64,000 nucleotides of DNA. Source: an uncultured Alistipes sp. (GTDB taxonomy: Bacteria; Bacteroidota; Bacteroidia; Bacteroidales; Rikenellaceae). Under the pieces are notes generated by a model that saw only the letters and a program-made list of their open reading frames with translations, searched no databases and was not told where the DNA came from. Location of the stretch: positions 16,805-80,804 of the forward strand of contig CAJMKE010000014.1 of NCBI GenBank assembly GCA_905213895.1, in the 5' to 3' direction. Positions 8,565 to 16,983 of the stretch are shown piece after piece. Each line of letters begins with the position of its first letter. Position 1 is the stretch's first letter. The translations under genes were made by a program, and so were the position numbers.

Positions 8565-8768
8565 TTACGGCACGGGGTCGTACCCGCTGCCGCCCCAGGG
8601 ATGGCAGCGGCACAGACGCTTGAATGCGAGCCAGCCGCCCTTGAACGCGCCGTAGCGGCGCAGGGCTTCGAGCGCGTACTGCGAGCATGTCGGCGTGTAG
8701 CGGCACGACGGCGGCGTGAGCGGCGATATGCACACCTGATAGAAGCGCACGATGCCGATAAGCGGCAT
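8565..8768 (-). CDS. yidD: Membrane protein insertion efficiency factor YidD
   Basis: A 67-residue protein that assists YidC-dependent membrane protein insertion at the inner face of the membrane. It shows the family core RFYQVCISPLTPPSCRYTPTCSQYALEALRRYG and CHPWGGSGYDPVP with its conserved cysteines. I start it at the ATG at 8768, 13 bases after the rnpA stop. A longer reading in this frame runs antiframe through rnpA and is not credible. The rnpA-yidD order is conserved across bacteria. Confidence 0.93.
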   Translation of the reverse strand: MPLIGIVRFYQVCISPLTPPSCRYTPTCSQYALEALRRYGAFKGGWLAFKRLCRCHPWGGSGYDPVP

Positions 8769-8781
8769 TGCGGCGATGCGC

Positions 8782-9162
8782 CTACAAACCCTCGGCAATG
8801 TTTTTAAGAACCCGCCGGAGCGCATTTTCGATGGTTTTATAGCCGTGAACCTCCTTGGTGGAATAGATGAGCGCAATCTCGACCGTGCCGGTCTTGCCCG
8901 ACTCGGCGAGCAGCGATTTGTTCCGGCGGTACGCCTCGCGCATGCGGCGGCGCAGCAGATTGCGCTTGTTGGCGCGTTTGTGAAATTTCTTGGGAGTCGA
9001 GAAAAGGACGCACGCCGACATTTCGGGGTCGGGTTCCGCATAGACGACGAAACGGAACGGATAGATGAACCCGCCGCGACCGTCGCGGAACAGACGCCTT
9101 ATAGCACCGAACGAGCGCAACCGCTCCTGCTTCGGCAACCTGCTGTCTGTCTGTGTCGTCAT
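8782..9162 (-). CDS. rnpA: Ribonuclease P protein component
   Basis: Protein subunit of RNase P, which with the RNA subunit trims tRNA 5' leaders. 126 residues, normal length. The RNR signature is present as KKFHKRANKRNLLRRRMREAYR at about residues 59-80. Upstream is hemD and downstream yidD. The usual partner rpmH is not adjacent, as is common in Bacteroidota. A GC-rich hairpin (CCGCCCGC/GCGGGCGG) lies in the 61-base spacer between hemD and rnpA. Confidence 0.95.
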   Translation of the reverse strand: MTTQTDSRLPKQERLRSFGAIRRLFRDGRGGFIYPFRFVVYAEPDPEMSACVLFSTPKKFHKRANKRNLLRRRMREAYRRNKSLLAESGKTGTVEIALIYSTKEVHGYKTIENALRRVLKNIAEGL

Positions 9163-9223
9163 ACGTCGAATGGATTATCTGAACGGTGCATCCGCCCGCA
9201 CGGGTACGGCGGGCGGACGACGC

Positions 9224-10078
9224 CTATTTTTTCGGGCGACCCTTCTTGGCGATGCGGCTCTGCTGGGAGCGGATGAACTCCTCCTTCTCGGTCGTCGCCA
9301 TACATGCGAGTTCCACATCGGCAATCTCCTTGCCCTTGCGCACCTGCGAAATATAGAGGTCTACCGCCTTGGCGAGCGACGGAGCCTCAACGGTCGGCGC
9401 ACAAGCCTTGACGGCTATGTTGCTGTCGACAGCCAGACGCAGCGTACCTTCGCCGAAAGTGGCGATTGCGGGCAGTTCGTCGACCGGCATCTTCTCGCAG
9501 ATAGCCTTGACGTCCCATGGCGAGTAGAGCAGCAGCATGTCGTAACTCTTCAACTCCTCCGGCGTTATGTCGCTCGCCACGGTGCGCGCGAGAATCACCG
9601 GAGTGTAGTTTATGTGAAGGCGCGTAAGCGTTTCGGGAACCTCGGGTTTGTGCGGCTCGCTTAGCGTAAGCAGAATCTTTTCGTCCTTCTGCTTCACAAT
9701 CTGCTCTATCAGTCCGGTGAACGAACCGTCGGCGAACGAAATCTTGCGCTTGCGGTAGACGATGTACTTTTGGAGATAGAGCGCGATAGCCTCCGTCGAG
9801 CAGATGTACTTCATCGTTTCGGGTACGGTAACCCGCGCATCCTCGCAGATGCGGAAGAAACTGTCGATTGTGGTTCGCGAAGTGAATATCACCGCCGTAT
9901 GCGAAAGGATGTCCACGCGCTGGCTGCGGAACTCCTTTGGCGACACGCCGATAACCTTGATGAGCGGCAGGTAGTCCACCTGCACCTTATATCTTTCCGC
10001 CAATTCGTAAAACGGCGACTTCTCGATAATCGCCGGACGGGGCTGCGACACTAATATTTTACTTACTTTCACACCCAT
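9224..10078 (-). CDS. hemD: Uroporphyrinogen-III synthase
   Basis: Closes and isomerises hydroxymethylbilane to uroporphyrinogen III in tetrapyrrole synthesis. The 284 residues fit the HemD family's two-domain alpha/beta layout, with a Bacteroidota-type opening KILVSQPRP and the segments VIFTSRTTIDSFF, KYICSTEAIALYLQKYI and LLLYSPWDVKAI. The start at 10078 is chosen because the frame upstream crosses the DUF4271 gene. The Lys-rich C-terminal tail (AKKGRPKK) is an addition seen in this phylum. HemD is poorly conserved overall, so the assignment also rests on the DUF4271 neighbour, a recurrent pairing. Confidence 0.85.
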   Translation of the reverse strand: MGVKVSKILVSQPRPAIIEKSPFYELAERYKVQVDYLPLIKVIGVSPKEFRSQRVDILSHTAVIFTSRTTIDSFFRICEDARVTVPETMKYICSTEAIALYLQKYIVYRKRKISFADGSFTGLIEQIVKQKDEKILLTLSEPHKPEVPETLTRLHINYTPVILARTVASDITPEELKSYDMLLLYSPWDVKAICEKMPVDELPAIATFGEGTLRLAVDSNIAVKACAPTVEAPSLAKAVDLYISQVRKGKEIADVELACMATTEKEEFIRSQQSRIAKKGRPKK

Positions 10079-10086
10079 AATTCTTC

Positions 10087-10863
10087 TCAGAACCCCGCGC
10101 CCGTGCGCAATATCGGAGCAAGCAGGAGCGATACGGGGAACAATTCCAAGGTGCAAAGATACAAAATCCAATACAAAATCGAAACTCTTTGCGAAATAAA
10201 GAGCGAGAAAGACTCTTTGGCAAAGAGTATTGCCGAAACGGAACATAGTCCCGCCATGACGTAAAAACACGCCGTGGCGACGCTCGGAGCCGCAAACAGG
10301 AACACCATGCCGAACGGCAGCACCACTGCCGCGGCGGCTGAAAAATGACGGAGTTTGAGTTGGAGAATCTGCACGCACACGTCGCTGCGTCCGCTGACGA
10401 ACCCTACGGCGCGTACCGCCGAGTATTCGAACGCCGCGAGTGCCGCCAGACCCGCCGCGACCGCGCACGCCATAACCGGCAGGTTCGCCGCCAGACCCGC
10501 GTCAGCGATTCTCGCGCCCAAAAGCCTTACCGCGACGACCGCCGCGGCAACCGCACCCGAAACGGCGATTATTATCTCCACGTTGCGCTGCACGGCGAAA
10601 TTGAAGTGCCGCTGCCGACCCCGTTTGGTGGGTGCGACGCCGACCGCCGAGAACATCACGGCGCGCACGACATCGGAGTAGCGCACGACCGTATATATAT
10701 ATAGGAGAGTTACGGCGAGAGCCGCGATTTGCAGCACCGCATCGCCCGCACCCGTCGCGGCGGCATGAGCCGTCCCGCTCCGAAGCGCGAGTTCGCTCGC
10801 CGCCCCGAATACATCCGCCGCCGACAGCGAGTCGGACGGGATATAGGGTATCAGGTTCTCCAT
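10087..10863 (-). CDS. DUF4271 multi-pass membrane protein
   Basis: A 258-residue integral membrane protein with about six or seven hydrophobic segments and the family's C-terminal signature FISQRVSILYWILYLCTLE. DUF4271 proteins are restricted to Bacteroidota and usually sit directly upstream of hemD, as here with an 8-base spacer, so co-transcription is expected. No function is established that I know of. A heme-pathway or membrane role would be a guess from position only. The N-terminal 35 residues are polar. Confidence 0.8.
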   Translation of the reverse strand: MENLIPYIPSDSLSAADVFGAASELALRSGTAHAAATGAGDAVLQIAALAVTLLYIYTVVRYSDVVRAVMFSAVGVAPTKRGRQRHFNFAVQRNVEIIIAVSGAVAAAVVAVRLLGARIADAGLAANLPVMACAVAAGLAALAAFEYSAVRAVGFVSGRSDVCVQILQLKLRHFSAAAAVVLPFGMVFLFAAPSVATACFYVMAGLCSVSAILFAKESFSLFISQRVSILYWILYLCTLELFPVSLLLAPILRTGAGF

Positions 10864-10879
10864 AGTGTTTTTTTCTTTT

Positions 10880-10988
10880 AGGTAATATAGGTAATATAGG
10901 TATTATAAGTATTATAAGTATTATAAGTATTATAAGTATTATAAGTATCATAAGCCCTATATTACCTATTCTGCCTATAATACCTATT
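10880..10988. repeat. Inverted 9-bp array, GTAATATAG family, copy 2 (longest)
   Basis: The left arm has about eight units, including five consecutive near-identical GTATTATAA units. The right arm has inverted units (CTATATTAC, ACCTATTCT, ACCTATAAT). It lies between the sensor kinase stop and the DUF4271 start. Confidence 0.85.
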
Positions 10989-11007
10989 TCCACAGCCCGT
11001 ACCCACT

Positions 11008-12186
11008 TTATCCGAACGCCCGTTTCAGCGTTACGCGGATTGTCGTGCCGCGACCGATTTCCGACTCCACGACGGCGATTTTGCCGTGGTGGTACTCCTC
11101 GATGATTCGGCGCGAGAGCGACAGTCCCAGTCCCCAGCCGCGGGTCTTGGTCGTGAAGCCGGGTTGGAATATGCGTTTCCAGTTCGACTTGGCGATGCCC
11201 TTGCCGGTATCCTTCACGTCTATCCACACGAACCGTTCGTCAGAGCCGATATGAACCACGATGGAGCCGTGTCCCTGCAAGGCGTCGAGCGAATTTTTCA
11301 TCAGATTCTCGATGACCCACTCGAACAGAGCCGCATTGAGGTTCGCCTGCACGGGGTCTATCGCCAGTCCGTTGTAGTCGAGCGTAACGTTGCGCGGGAT
11401 GCGCTTGCGGAAGTACATCACCGAGCCGCTGACGACCTCGTTCACGTTGGCGATTTGGAGCGGCGTGTCGGAGCCGATTTTCGAGAAGCGGTCCACGATT
11501 TTCATCAGATGCGCCAAATCCTTGTTCATCTCCTCGACCGCCATCTGGTCTACCGACTGCGACCGCAGATACTCTATCCAGCCGAGCAGCGACGACGTGG
11601 GCGTACCCAACTGATGCGCCGTCTCCTTGGCGAGACCTATCCACACGCGGTTCTGCTCGTCCTGCTTGGTCGAGCGGAAGGCGATGAACAGCACCATGAC
11701 GAATACGATGATGATGAACATCTGGATATACGGGAACACGTAGAGCAGCATCAGCGTCGTCGAGCGACCGTAGAATATTATGTGGTTGTGTTCGTTCGTC
11801 CACCAGAACCGAACCACGATAGGCGTATTGTCGCTCGACATGCGGTCGAGCAGCCGGTGCAGCCGCTCGGGGTCTTCGATGTCCTTTTCGCGGATGAGGT
11901 GGTACGACACGACGCGCAGATTCTCGTCGGTGATGATGAACGGGATGTTGTTGCGGTTATTGACGATGGCATCGACGAGCGGGTCGCTCATGTAGTCGCC
12001 CATCGCATCGCGGTTGACACGCTCCATAGCCGCAGCCCACAACTCCACGTCGTGTTTCTCCTTCTCGCGCAGCGACTGTGCCATGCGGTTGGTGATGAAC
12101 AGCGACACGCCGACCAGTGCCACTCCCAGCAGGAGTACCAGTGTCCGTCCGTTTTTGAGTATGTTTCTGCGTACCGATTCGAGCAT
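11008..12186 (-). CDS. Membrane-bound sensor histidine kinase
   Basis: A 392-residue two-component sensor. TM1 is at about 14-32, an extracytoplasmic sensing loop at about 33-140, TM2 at about 146-172. The dimerisation/phosphoacceptor helix has AKETAHQLGTPTSSLLG (phospho-His near 191). The HATPase domain has the N box WVIENLMKNSLDAL, G1 VKDTGKGIA and G2 GWGLGLSLSRRII. The start at 12186 is chosen because the frame upstream runs through a hairpin repeat element and the next gene. No response regulator lies nearby, so its partner is unknown. Downstream of the S41 protease on the same strand. Confidence 0.9.
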   Translation of the reverse strand: MLESVRRNILKNGRTLVLLLGVALVGVSLFITNRMAQSLREKEKHDVELWAAAMERVNRDAMGDYMSDPLVDAIVNNRNNIPFIITDENLRVVSYHLIREKDIEDPERLHRLLDRMSSDNTPIVVRFWWTNEHNHIIFYGRSTTLMLLYVFPYIQMFIIIVFVMVLFIAFRSTKQDEQNRVWIGLAKETAHQLGTPTSSLLGWIEYLRSQSVDQMAVEEMNKDLAHLMKIVDRFSKIGSDTPLQIANVNEVVSGSVMYFRKRIPRNVTLDYNGLAIDPVQANLNAALFEWVIENLMKNSLDALQGHGSIVVHIGSDERFVWIDVKDTGKGIAKSNWKRIFQPGFTTKTRGWGLGLSLSRRIIEEYHHGKIAVVESEIGRGTTIRVTLKRAFG

Positions 12187-12190
12187 GGTT

Positions 12191-12277
12191 TTCTTCTTTA
12201 ATCCCGCGTTCGCGGTCTTTTCCTCCTTCGCGCCTCGGCAGTCCGAACAAGTTCGACTGCTCTCGGCTTGGCGTCGG
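12191..12277 (+). repeat. Hairpin element without promoter, copy 2
   Basis: Inverted copy of the block at 3482-3570: CGCGCCTCGG, arms GCAGTCCGAAC/GTTCGACTGC, CTCGGCTTGGCGTCGG, and a neighbouring CCCGCGTTCGCGG hairpin. The inner stem differs from copy 1 on both sides (GAGT/ACTC versus GAAC/GTTC), which is covariation. Confidence 0.8.
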
Positions 12278-12312
12278 TTAAAGTCTTTAAGGTCGTTAAA
12301 GTCCTTAAAGAC
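12278..12312. repeat. 9-bp-period array
   Basis: GTTAAAGTC, TTTAAGGTC, GTTAAAGTC, CTTAAAGAC units joined to the hairpin element at its right; lies just behind the S41 protease stop. Confidence 0.75.
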
Positions 12313-12320
12313 CCTTTTCC

Positions 12321-13988
12321 CTATTTCCTTTCCGTGTCCTGCTCCGTGAGGATGCGGCGGTACTCCGGCTCGTCTTGCAGGATGCCGACGGCACGCGCGA
12401 CATCGGCATCGTCGGCGAGCGAATTCTCTATCACGCCCTCCGAATAGGCGAAGCGCAGCAGGATGTTGGAGTTTATGGCGTCCACAATCTCCTTGCGGTA
12501 AGTTTGGAGATTGCTCATCTTGTCGTCGTGCAGATTCTCGTCGATAGCCTTCAACGCATCGCCCATGCGGTCGTCGTAACGCTCCTTGGCGAGCGACGCG
12601 CGCAGGTGTTCGAGCGCACGGCGCGAATCCGACTTGTAAGCCACGTCGCGCCCCTCGACCATGCGCACGAAGTCGTCGTAGTCGGCATCCGTAATCGAGA
12701 AGGTGCGGCTGTCGATAGTGTCGGCATGGTGCCTGCGCATGTATTCGTCGCCGAAATCGTCGATAATGCCCGTCAGATAGAGCGTAACGGCGAAGTTGCT
12801 CACGTATTCGGTCGAGGTCTTGATGTCGGGCATGATTCCGCCGCCGTCGTAGACCTTGCGACCGCCCGCCGTCCGGAATTCGTTCACCAGCGAGTCGGCG
12901 ACGATTTCGGCGCGACCGTCCGACGAATAGCGCACCGCCTGAATGCAGCGTCCCGACGGGATATAGTATTTGGCGGAGGTCATCTTCACGTAACTGTTGT
13001 AGCCCACGGGATGCGTCGATTGCACCAGTCCCTTGCCGAAACTGCGCTGCCCGATAAGCACGCCGCGGTCGAGGTCCTGTATCGCGCCCGACACGATTTC
13101 GGCTGCCGAAGCGGTATTGCCGTTCACGAGCACCGCAAGCGGAGTGTCGGGCAGCAGAGGTTCGTACTCGGTGCGGAACTCCTCGACAGACGAGGCGTTG
13201 CGACCCTTGTTTTCGAGGACCTTCGTTCCCTTCGGCACGAACAGCGACAGAATCTTCACCGCCGACTGCATCACGCCGCCGCCGTTGTTGCGGTAGTCGA
13301 GAATCAGCGCGCGCAGGTCGCCGCGCTCCTGCAACGCGAGTATCGCCGCACGCATGTCGTCGTAGCACGTGTCCGTGAAGTCGGCGTGGCGGATATATCC
13401 GATGCCGTCGGCGACGTAGCCCGAGTACGATATGCTCGGAATCACGATGCGTTCGCGGCGGATTTTCACCTCCTCGCGGCTGCCGCCGACAAGTTTTTCG
13501 ACCGCAACGCGGACCGTCGTATTGGGTTCGCCTTTCAAACGCGCGCTGACGTCGGCGGTCGTCATCCCCTTGGCGTCCTCGCCGTCGATAGCGACTATGC
13601 GGTCGCCTATCGCCAGTCCCGCGCGGTCGGCGGGAGAGCCTTTGTAGGGTTCGGCGATAATCACGAAGTCGCCGTCCTGACGAATCATCGCGCCGATGCC
13701 GCCGTACTTGCCCGTCGTAAGCGTCTCGAAATCGGACATCTCCGACTCGGGCAGGTATTCGGTGTAGGGGTCGAGTTTCGACGTGATGCCGCGTGCGCCG
13801 TTGCGCATCATCTCGTCGGGCGACACCTCGTCCACGTAGTATGTCGCGAGTTCGCGCATCAGGTTCGCCATGATTTCCATGTTGCGACCCAGCCCGAAAT
13901 CGTTCTTCGCCGCGAAGACGCCTGCGAAAAACAGCGTCGCCGCCGCAGCCGCCGCCAACGCGGCTCTTATATACGACCGTCTATTCAT
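12321..13988 (-). CDS. S41 family C-terminal processing peptidase
   Basis: Periplasmic serine protease of the CtpA/Prc family, 555 residues. N-terminal signal anchor (SYIRAALAAAAAATLFFAG), then the cap region, a PDZ domain at about 90-170 (GGIGAMIRQ, SPADRAGLAIGDRIVAIDG), and the S41 catalytic core with GYIRHADF, LILDYRNNGGG, the nucleophile Ser in NGNTASAAEI and the general-base Lys in SFGKGLVQ. The C-terminal 130 residues are helical, as in Bacteroidota homologues. It follows a small membrane protein with an 8-base overlap, suggesting one transcript. Confidence 0.93.
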   Translation of the reverse strand: MNRRSYIRAALAAAAAATLFFAGVFAAKNDFGLGRNMEIMANLMRELATYYVDEVSPDEMMRNGARGITSKLDPYTEYLPESEMSDFETLTTGKYGGIGAMIRQDGDFVIIAEPYKGSPADRAGLAIGDRIVAIDGEDAKGMTTADVSARLKGEPNTTVRVAVEKLVGGSREEVKIRRERIVIPSISYSGYVADGIGYIRHADFTDTCYDDMRAAILALQERGDLRALILDYRNNGGGVMQSAVKILSLFVPKGTKVLENKGRNASSVEEFRTEYEPLLPDTPLAVLVNGNTASAAEIVSGAIQDLDRGVLIGQRSFGKGLVQSTHPVGYNSYVKMTSAKYYIPSGRCIQAVRYSSDGRAEIVADSLVNEFRTAGGRKVYDGGGIMPDIKTSTEYVSNFAVTLYLTGIIDDFGDEYMRRHHADTIDSRTFSITDADYDDFVRMVEGRDVAYKSDSRRALEHLRASLAKERYDDRMGDALKAIDENLHDDKMSNLQTYRKEIVDAINSNILLRFAYSEGVIENSLADDADVARAVGILQDEPEYRRILTEQDTERK

Positions 13989-14460
13989 CTCTTCTCCTGT
14001 TACTATTTCTTATATATCCGTCGAGCCTAATTACCGTCCGCACCGTCGCGCGACGGATGCCCGTAATCTCCAACCACTGTCCGTACTGCCCCACCGCGAC
14101 TTCATCCTCGAAGAGGTACAGCAGCCGTTGCAGCCGACCCGCACGGAACACCATGCATCCCTCCTCCTCGCGGTCGAGCGCGTAGCCCGCGACCTCGAAC
14201 GCCGCGATAATCTGTTCGCGGTTCTCCGTCATGTCGCCCTCTACGCGGCGCGTGATGAACGACAGTTTCGGGTATACCGCCGCCAACGCGACCGCCGCCG
14301 CAATCATCCACCGTCCGCGCGGAGTGCCGACGAGTATCGCGAAATCGTCGCCGAGCGTCAGCATCGTCGCCCCCGCCGCGTGCATCGCATACATGAACGC
14401 CGCATACAGAACGAACAATGCCGCAAAATATTTCAGACTTCGGATAAGGTATTTCTTCAT
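13981..14460 (-). CDS. Small membrane protein, unrecognised
   Basis: 159 residues with two hydrophobic segments (YFAALFVLYAAFMYAMHAAG and a second near 48-65) and a cytoplasmic tail of about 90 residues rich in Arg and Glu (REQIIAAFEVAGYALDREEEG, LLYLFEDEV). I do not recognise the family. Its stop overlaps the start of the S41 protease gene by 8 bases, so the two are probably translated from one message; a partner or regulator of the protease is possible but unproven. Start chosen at the first ATG of the frame that gives the MKKYLIRSLKYF membrane opening. Confidence 0.7.
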   Translation of the reverse strand: MKKYLIRSLKYFAALFVLYAAFMYAMHAAGATMLTLGDDFAILVGTPRGRWMIAAAVALAAVYPKLSFITRRVEGDMTENREQIIAAFEVAGYALDREEEGCMVFRAGRLQRLLYLFEDEVAVGQYGQWLEITGIRRATVRTVIRLDGYIRNSNRRRDE

Positions 14461-14480
14461 AGTGCTATTGATTAAGGTCT

Positions 14481-15353
14481 TTATTTGTTCTCCCCCATCG
14501 CCGCTATCGCATCGGCGACCTCGCGCATGAGCCACTCCGGCGTCGAAGTCGCACCGCACACGCCCACGCTGCCTACGCCCGCGAACCACTCGGGCTGCAA
14601 CTCCCGTGCCTCCTCGATATTGTAACTGCGGGCATTCGTCTCGCGGCAGATGCCGAAAAGCACCTTGCCGTTGCTCGACTTGCGACCGCAGACGAACACC
14701 ACCGCGTCGTGGCGCGCGGCGAACTCGCGCAGATGCGTTTCGCGCGACGACACGCGGTTGCAAATCGTACAGTCGGCGGAAATCATATCGGGTGTCGGCA
14801 GCCGACGGCGCATCTCGTCCAGCAGGTCTACGAAAAGTTGCGGACTCTGCGTGGTCTGCGACAGAAAATGGATAGGTCGCATGAAGTCGACCGCATCCAA
14901 ATCGGCGGCACTCTCGACGACTATCGTCGGTTCCTCGACCTGCCCCGTCAGCCCGATCACCTCGGCATGTCCCCGCTTGCCGAGAATCACGACCTGTCCG
15001 CCGCACTCCTTCATCTTTTTGTGAGCGAACTTGACGCGCTCCTGCAACTTGGCGACCATCGGGCATGTCGCGTCGATAATCTCCACGCCGCACTCCCGCG
15101 CCAGCGCATATGTCGAAGGCGGTTCGCCGTGGGCGCGGATAAGCAGCCGGCAGTCGCTGCCGAGCGAGCATATCTCGTCGTGCGACACCGTCCGCAGTCC
15201 CAGACGTTCGAGCCGCTGCACCTCCATGCGGTTATGCACTATGTCGCCGAGCGAACAGACCCTGCCGCCCTCCGCCAAAGCGCGTTCCGCCTCGGTAATC
15301 GCCCTCACGACCCCGAAACAGAAGCCCGATTTATCGTCTATCTCAACCAGCAT
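14481..15353 (-). CDS. ispH: 4-hydroxy-3-methylbut-2-enyl diphosphate reductase
   Basis: Last step of the MEP isoprenoid pathway, making IPP and DMAPP from HMBPP with a [4Fe-4S] cluster. 290 residues, normal size. The three cluster cysteines are visible: SGFCFGVVRA (about residue 12), IDATCPMVAKL (about 96) and ADCTICNRVSS (near 193-196). HGEPPS and CGATSTPEWL are conserved active-site segments. A single domain, without the S1 fusion found in some Gram-positives. Same strand as cmk, separated by a 9-bp-period array. Confidence 0.97.
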   Translation of the reverse strand: MLVEIDDKSGFCFGVVRAITEAERALAEGGRVCSLGDIVHNRMEVQRLERLGLRTVSHDEICSLGSDCRLLIRAHGEPPSTYALARECGVEIIDATCPMVAKLQERVKFAHKKMKECGGQVVILGKRGHAEVIGLTGQVEEPTIVVESAADLDAVDFMRPIHFLSQTTQSPQLFVDLLDEMRRRLPTPDMISADCTICNRVSSRETHLREFAARHDAVVFVCGRKSSNGKVLFGICRETNARSYNIEEARELQPEWFAGVGSVGVCGATSTPEWLMREVADAIAAMGENK

Positions 15354-15428
15354 AAAGTCCTTAAAGTCCTTAAAGTCCTTAAAGTCCTTAAAGTCCCTAA
15401 TGACCCTACTGACTTTAACGACTTTCTC
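15354..15428. repeat. 9-bp-period array between cmk and ispH
   Basis: At least four consecutive identical CCTTAAAGT units, then diverged units (CCCTAATGA, CCCTACTGA). The most homogeneous tract of this family in the window. Confidence 0.85.
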
Positions 15429-15431
15429 CCC

Positions 15432-16151
15432 TTAATTTTTCAGCCCTTCCTGCACCCGCGCGAACTCGCGTGCGAACCACTCCATCTGTTCACCGACCGT
15501 CATGCGGCTGTTGTCCAGCACCACGGCGTCGTCCGCCTTGCGCAGCGGCGAAATAGCACGGCTCATATCCGCCTTGTCGCGCGAAATCACGTTGTCCAGC
15601 ACCTCGTCGAACGACACCTCGTCGCCCTTGGCGCGCAATTCGGCATACCGCCGTTCGGCACGCACCTTCGGGTCGGCAGTCATATAGATTTTCAGTTCGG
15701 CATCGGGGAAAACGACCGTTCCGATGTCGCGACCGTCCATGACCACTCCGCGACGCTCGCCCATCTGCTGCTGCATGGCGACGAGTTTCTCGCGCACCTC
15801 GCGAATCGAACTCACCGCGCTGACACAGTTGTTCACCTCGATGGTGCGTATCTTGCCCTCGACCAAATCGCCGTTCACATAGATGTCGCTCGCCCCGCGC
15901 TGCGGATTGAAACGGAACGTGATGGCGATTTCGGGCAGCAGAGCGACGATTCGTTCCTCGTCGGCGATGCCCGAACGTATCGCGCCGTGTTCGAGCGCAT
16001 AAAGCGTTACGGCGCGGTACATCGCACCCGTATCGATGAAGATATAGCCCAGACGGGCGGCAATCGATTTGGCGAAAGTACTCTTGCCGCACGACGAAAA
16101 GCCGTCGATGGCGATGATTATCTTCTTGGTATTGTCAGTGCAGAACTCCAT
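15432..16151 (-). CDS. cmk: Cytidylate kinase
   Basis: Phosphorylates CMP/dCMP with ATP. 239 residues; the Walker A is IAIDGFSSCGKSTFAKSIA (about 12-30), followed by LGYIFIDTGAMYRAVTLYAL, VVMDGRDIGTVVFPDAELKIY and the lid RAERRYAELRAKG, all family hallmarks. The first 8 residues (MEFCTDNT) precede the usual start. This start overlaps the stop of the LysE gene upstream by 17 bases. A start at a later codon is unlikely because the Walker strand follows at once. Downstream is ispH. Confidence 0.96.
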   Translation of the reverse strand: MEFCTDNTKKIIIAIDGFSSCGKSTFAKSIAARLGYIFIDTGAMYRAVTLYALEHGAIRSGIADEERIVALLPEIAITFRFNPQRGASDIYVNGDLVEGKIRTIEVNNCVSAVSSIREVREKLVAMQQQMGERRGVVMDGRDIGTVVFPDAELKIYMTADPKVRAERRYAELRAKGDEVSFDEVLDNVISRDKADMSRAISPLRKADDAVVLDNSRMTVGEQMEWFAREFARVQEGLKN

Positions 16152-16812
16152 TTGGCATTATCGTATAAAAGGTCGAAAGAATGGTATAGACGCCGAGCAG
16201 ACCGATGATGATTCCGGCGACATGATTTATCGTGAGCATGTGGCGCGGACGGAAGCGGCGGCGGAAAAGGCTGATGAGCGACGTAAGCAGAAACCACCAC
16301 AGCAACGCTCCGCAGAAGAATCCGGCGATTATCAGCGCGCTCGTAACTATCGTAGCCACATCGGCACTGTCATCGACCGTACCGACGCTGAACATGGCGA
16401 AGAAAGCGAGAATATACGGTATGACGACCACGAAATTGGCTATCGTGAATCCGAACATCGAGGCGAAATCCTGCCACAGCGACGTCTTGCCCGCCCTGTT
16501 GCGGCGGATTTGCGGCACGGGATTCTGGAAGAATATCACCACGCCGACGATGACGACGAATACGCCGCCCACGACGCGCAGCAACTGGCTGTACTGCTCG
16601 ATTTGCGCCTGCAACATCGAGTAGAAGAAGAACGCGATGATTGCCATGAGCGTATCGGCGCAAGCCACGCCGACGCCCGACACCATGCCCGAACGGCGGC
16701 TCTTGCTCAACGTCCGCTGGATGCACAGTACGGCTACCGGACCGACGGTAATCGACGCTGCCAGACCCACACCCACTCCGCGCAACAGTATTTCTATGGT
16801 TGTCAATAACAT
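16135..16812 (-). CDS. LysE/RhtB-type amino-acid exporter
   Basis: 225-residue inner-membrane protein with six hydrophobic segments. Its opening GVGVGLAASITVGPVAVLCIQRTLSKSRRSG matches the LysE family signature (GPxxxxxxxxxLxxGRRxG). Middle segments VACADTLMAIIAFF and IVGVVIFFQ are also typical. The transported compound is not readable. I start at 16812; an extension to 16911 would begin upstream of the -7 box at 16870-16877. The 3' end overlaps cmk, so both are probably co-transcribed. Confidence 0.85.
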   Translation of the reverse strand: MLLTTIEILLRGVGVGLAASITVGPVAVLCIQRTLSKSRRSGMVSGVGVACADTLMAIIAFFFYSMLQAQIEQYSQLLRVVGGVFVVIVGVVIFFQNPVPQIRRNRAGKTSLWQDFASMFGFTIANFVVVIPYILAFFAMFSVGTVDDSADVATIVTSALIIAGFFCGALLWWFLLTSLISLFRRRFRPRHMLTINHVAGIIIGLLGVYTILSTFYTIMPNGVLH

Positions 16813-16869
16813 AAATATCCTCAAACTATATGGCACGACCGCCCGGGGCGCAACGCGCTTAAATTCGTA

Positions 16870-16877
16870 CAAAGGTA
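16870..16877 (-). promoter_or_regulatory. -7 box of the LysE-cmk unit
   Basis: Minus-strand TACCTTTG fits TAnnTTTG; leader about 50 bases. The -33 region is T-rich without an exact TTTG. Confidence 0.55.
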
Positions 16878-16983
16878 TGAAAAAAATGTTCCTAACCGGT
16901 CTTTTCTGCACATTTTTTGTCCCTCCGAAGCAACATTACGGATACGGAAAACGTTAAATCGTTGAAATCCTTTCTTCCTTTTC

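Noticed and set aside
8782..9041. Longer YidD reading starting inside rnpA
   Set aside because: The extension is out of frame with rnpA and has no family similarity; a start follows just after the rnpA stop.
10079..10468. Longer HemD reading
   Set aside because: It runs antiframe through the DUF4271 gene; the start at 10078 fits the family.
15354..15428. Possible CRISPR array because of regular repeats
   Set aside because: Units are 9 bp in direct tandem with no spacers and no cas genes nearby.
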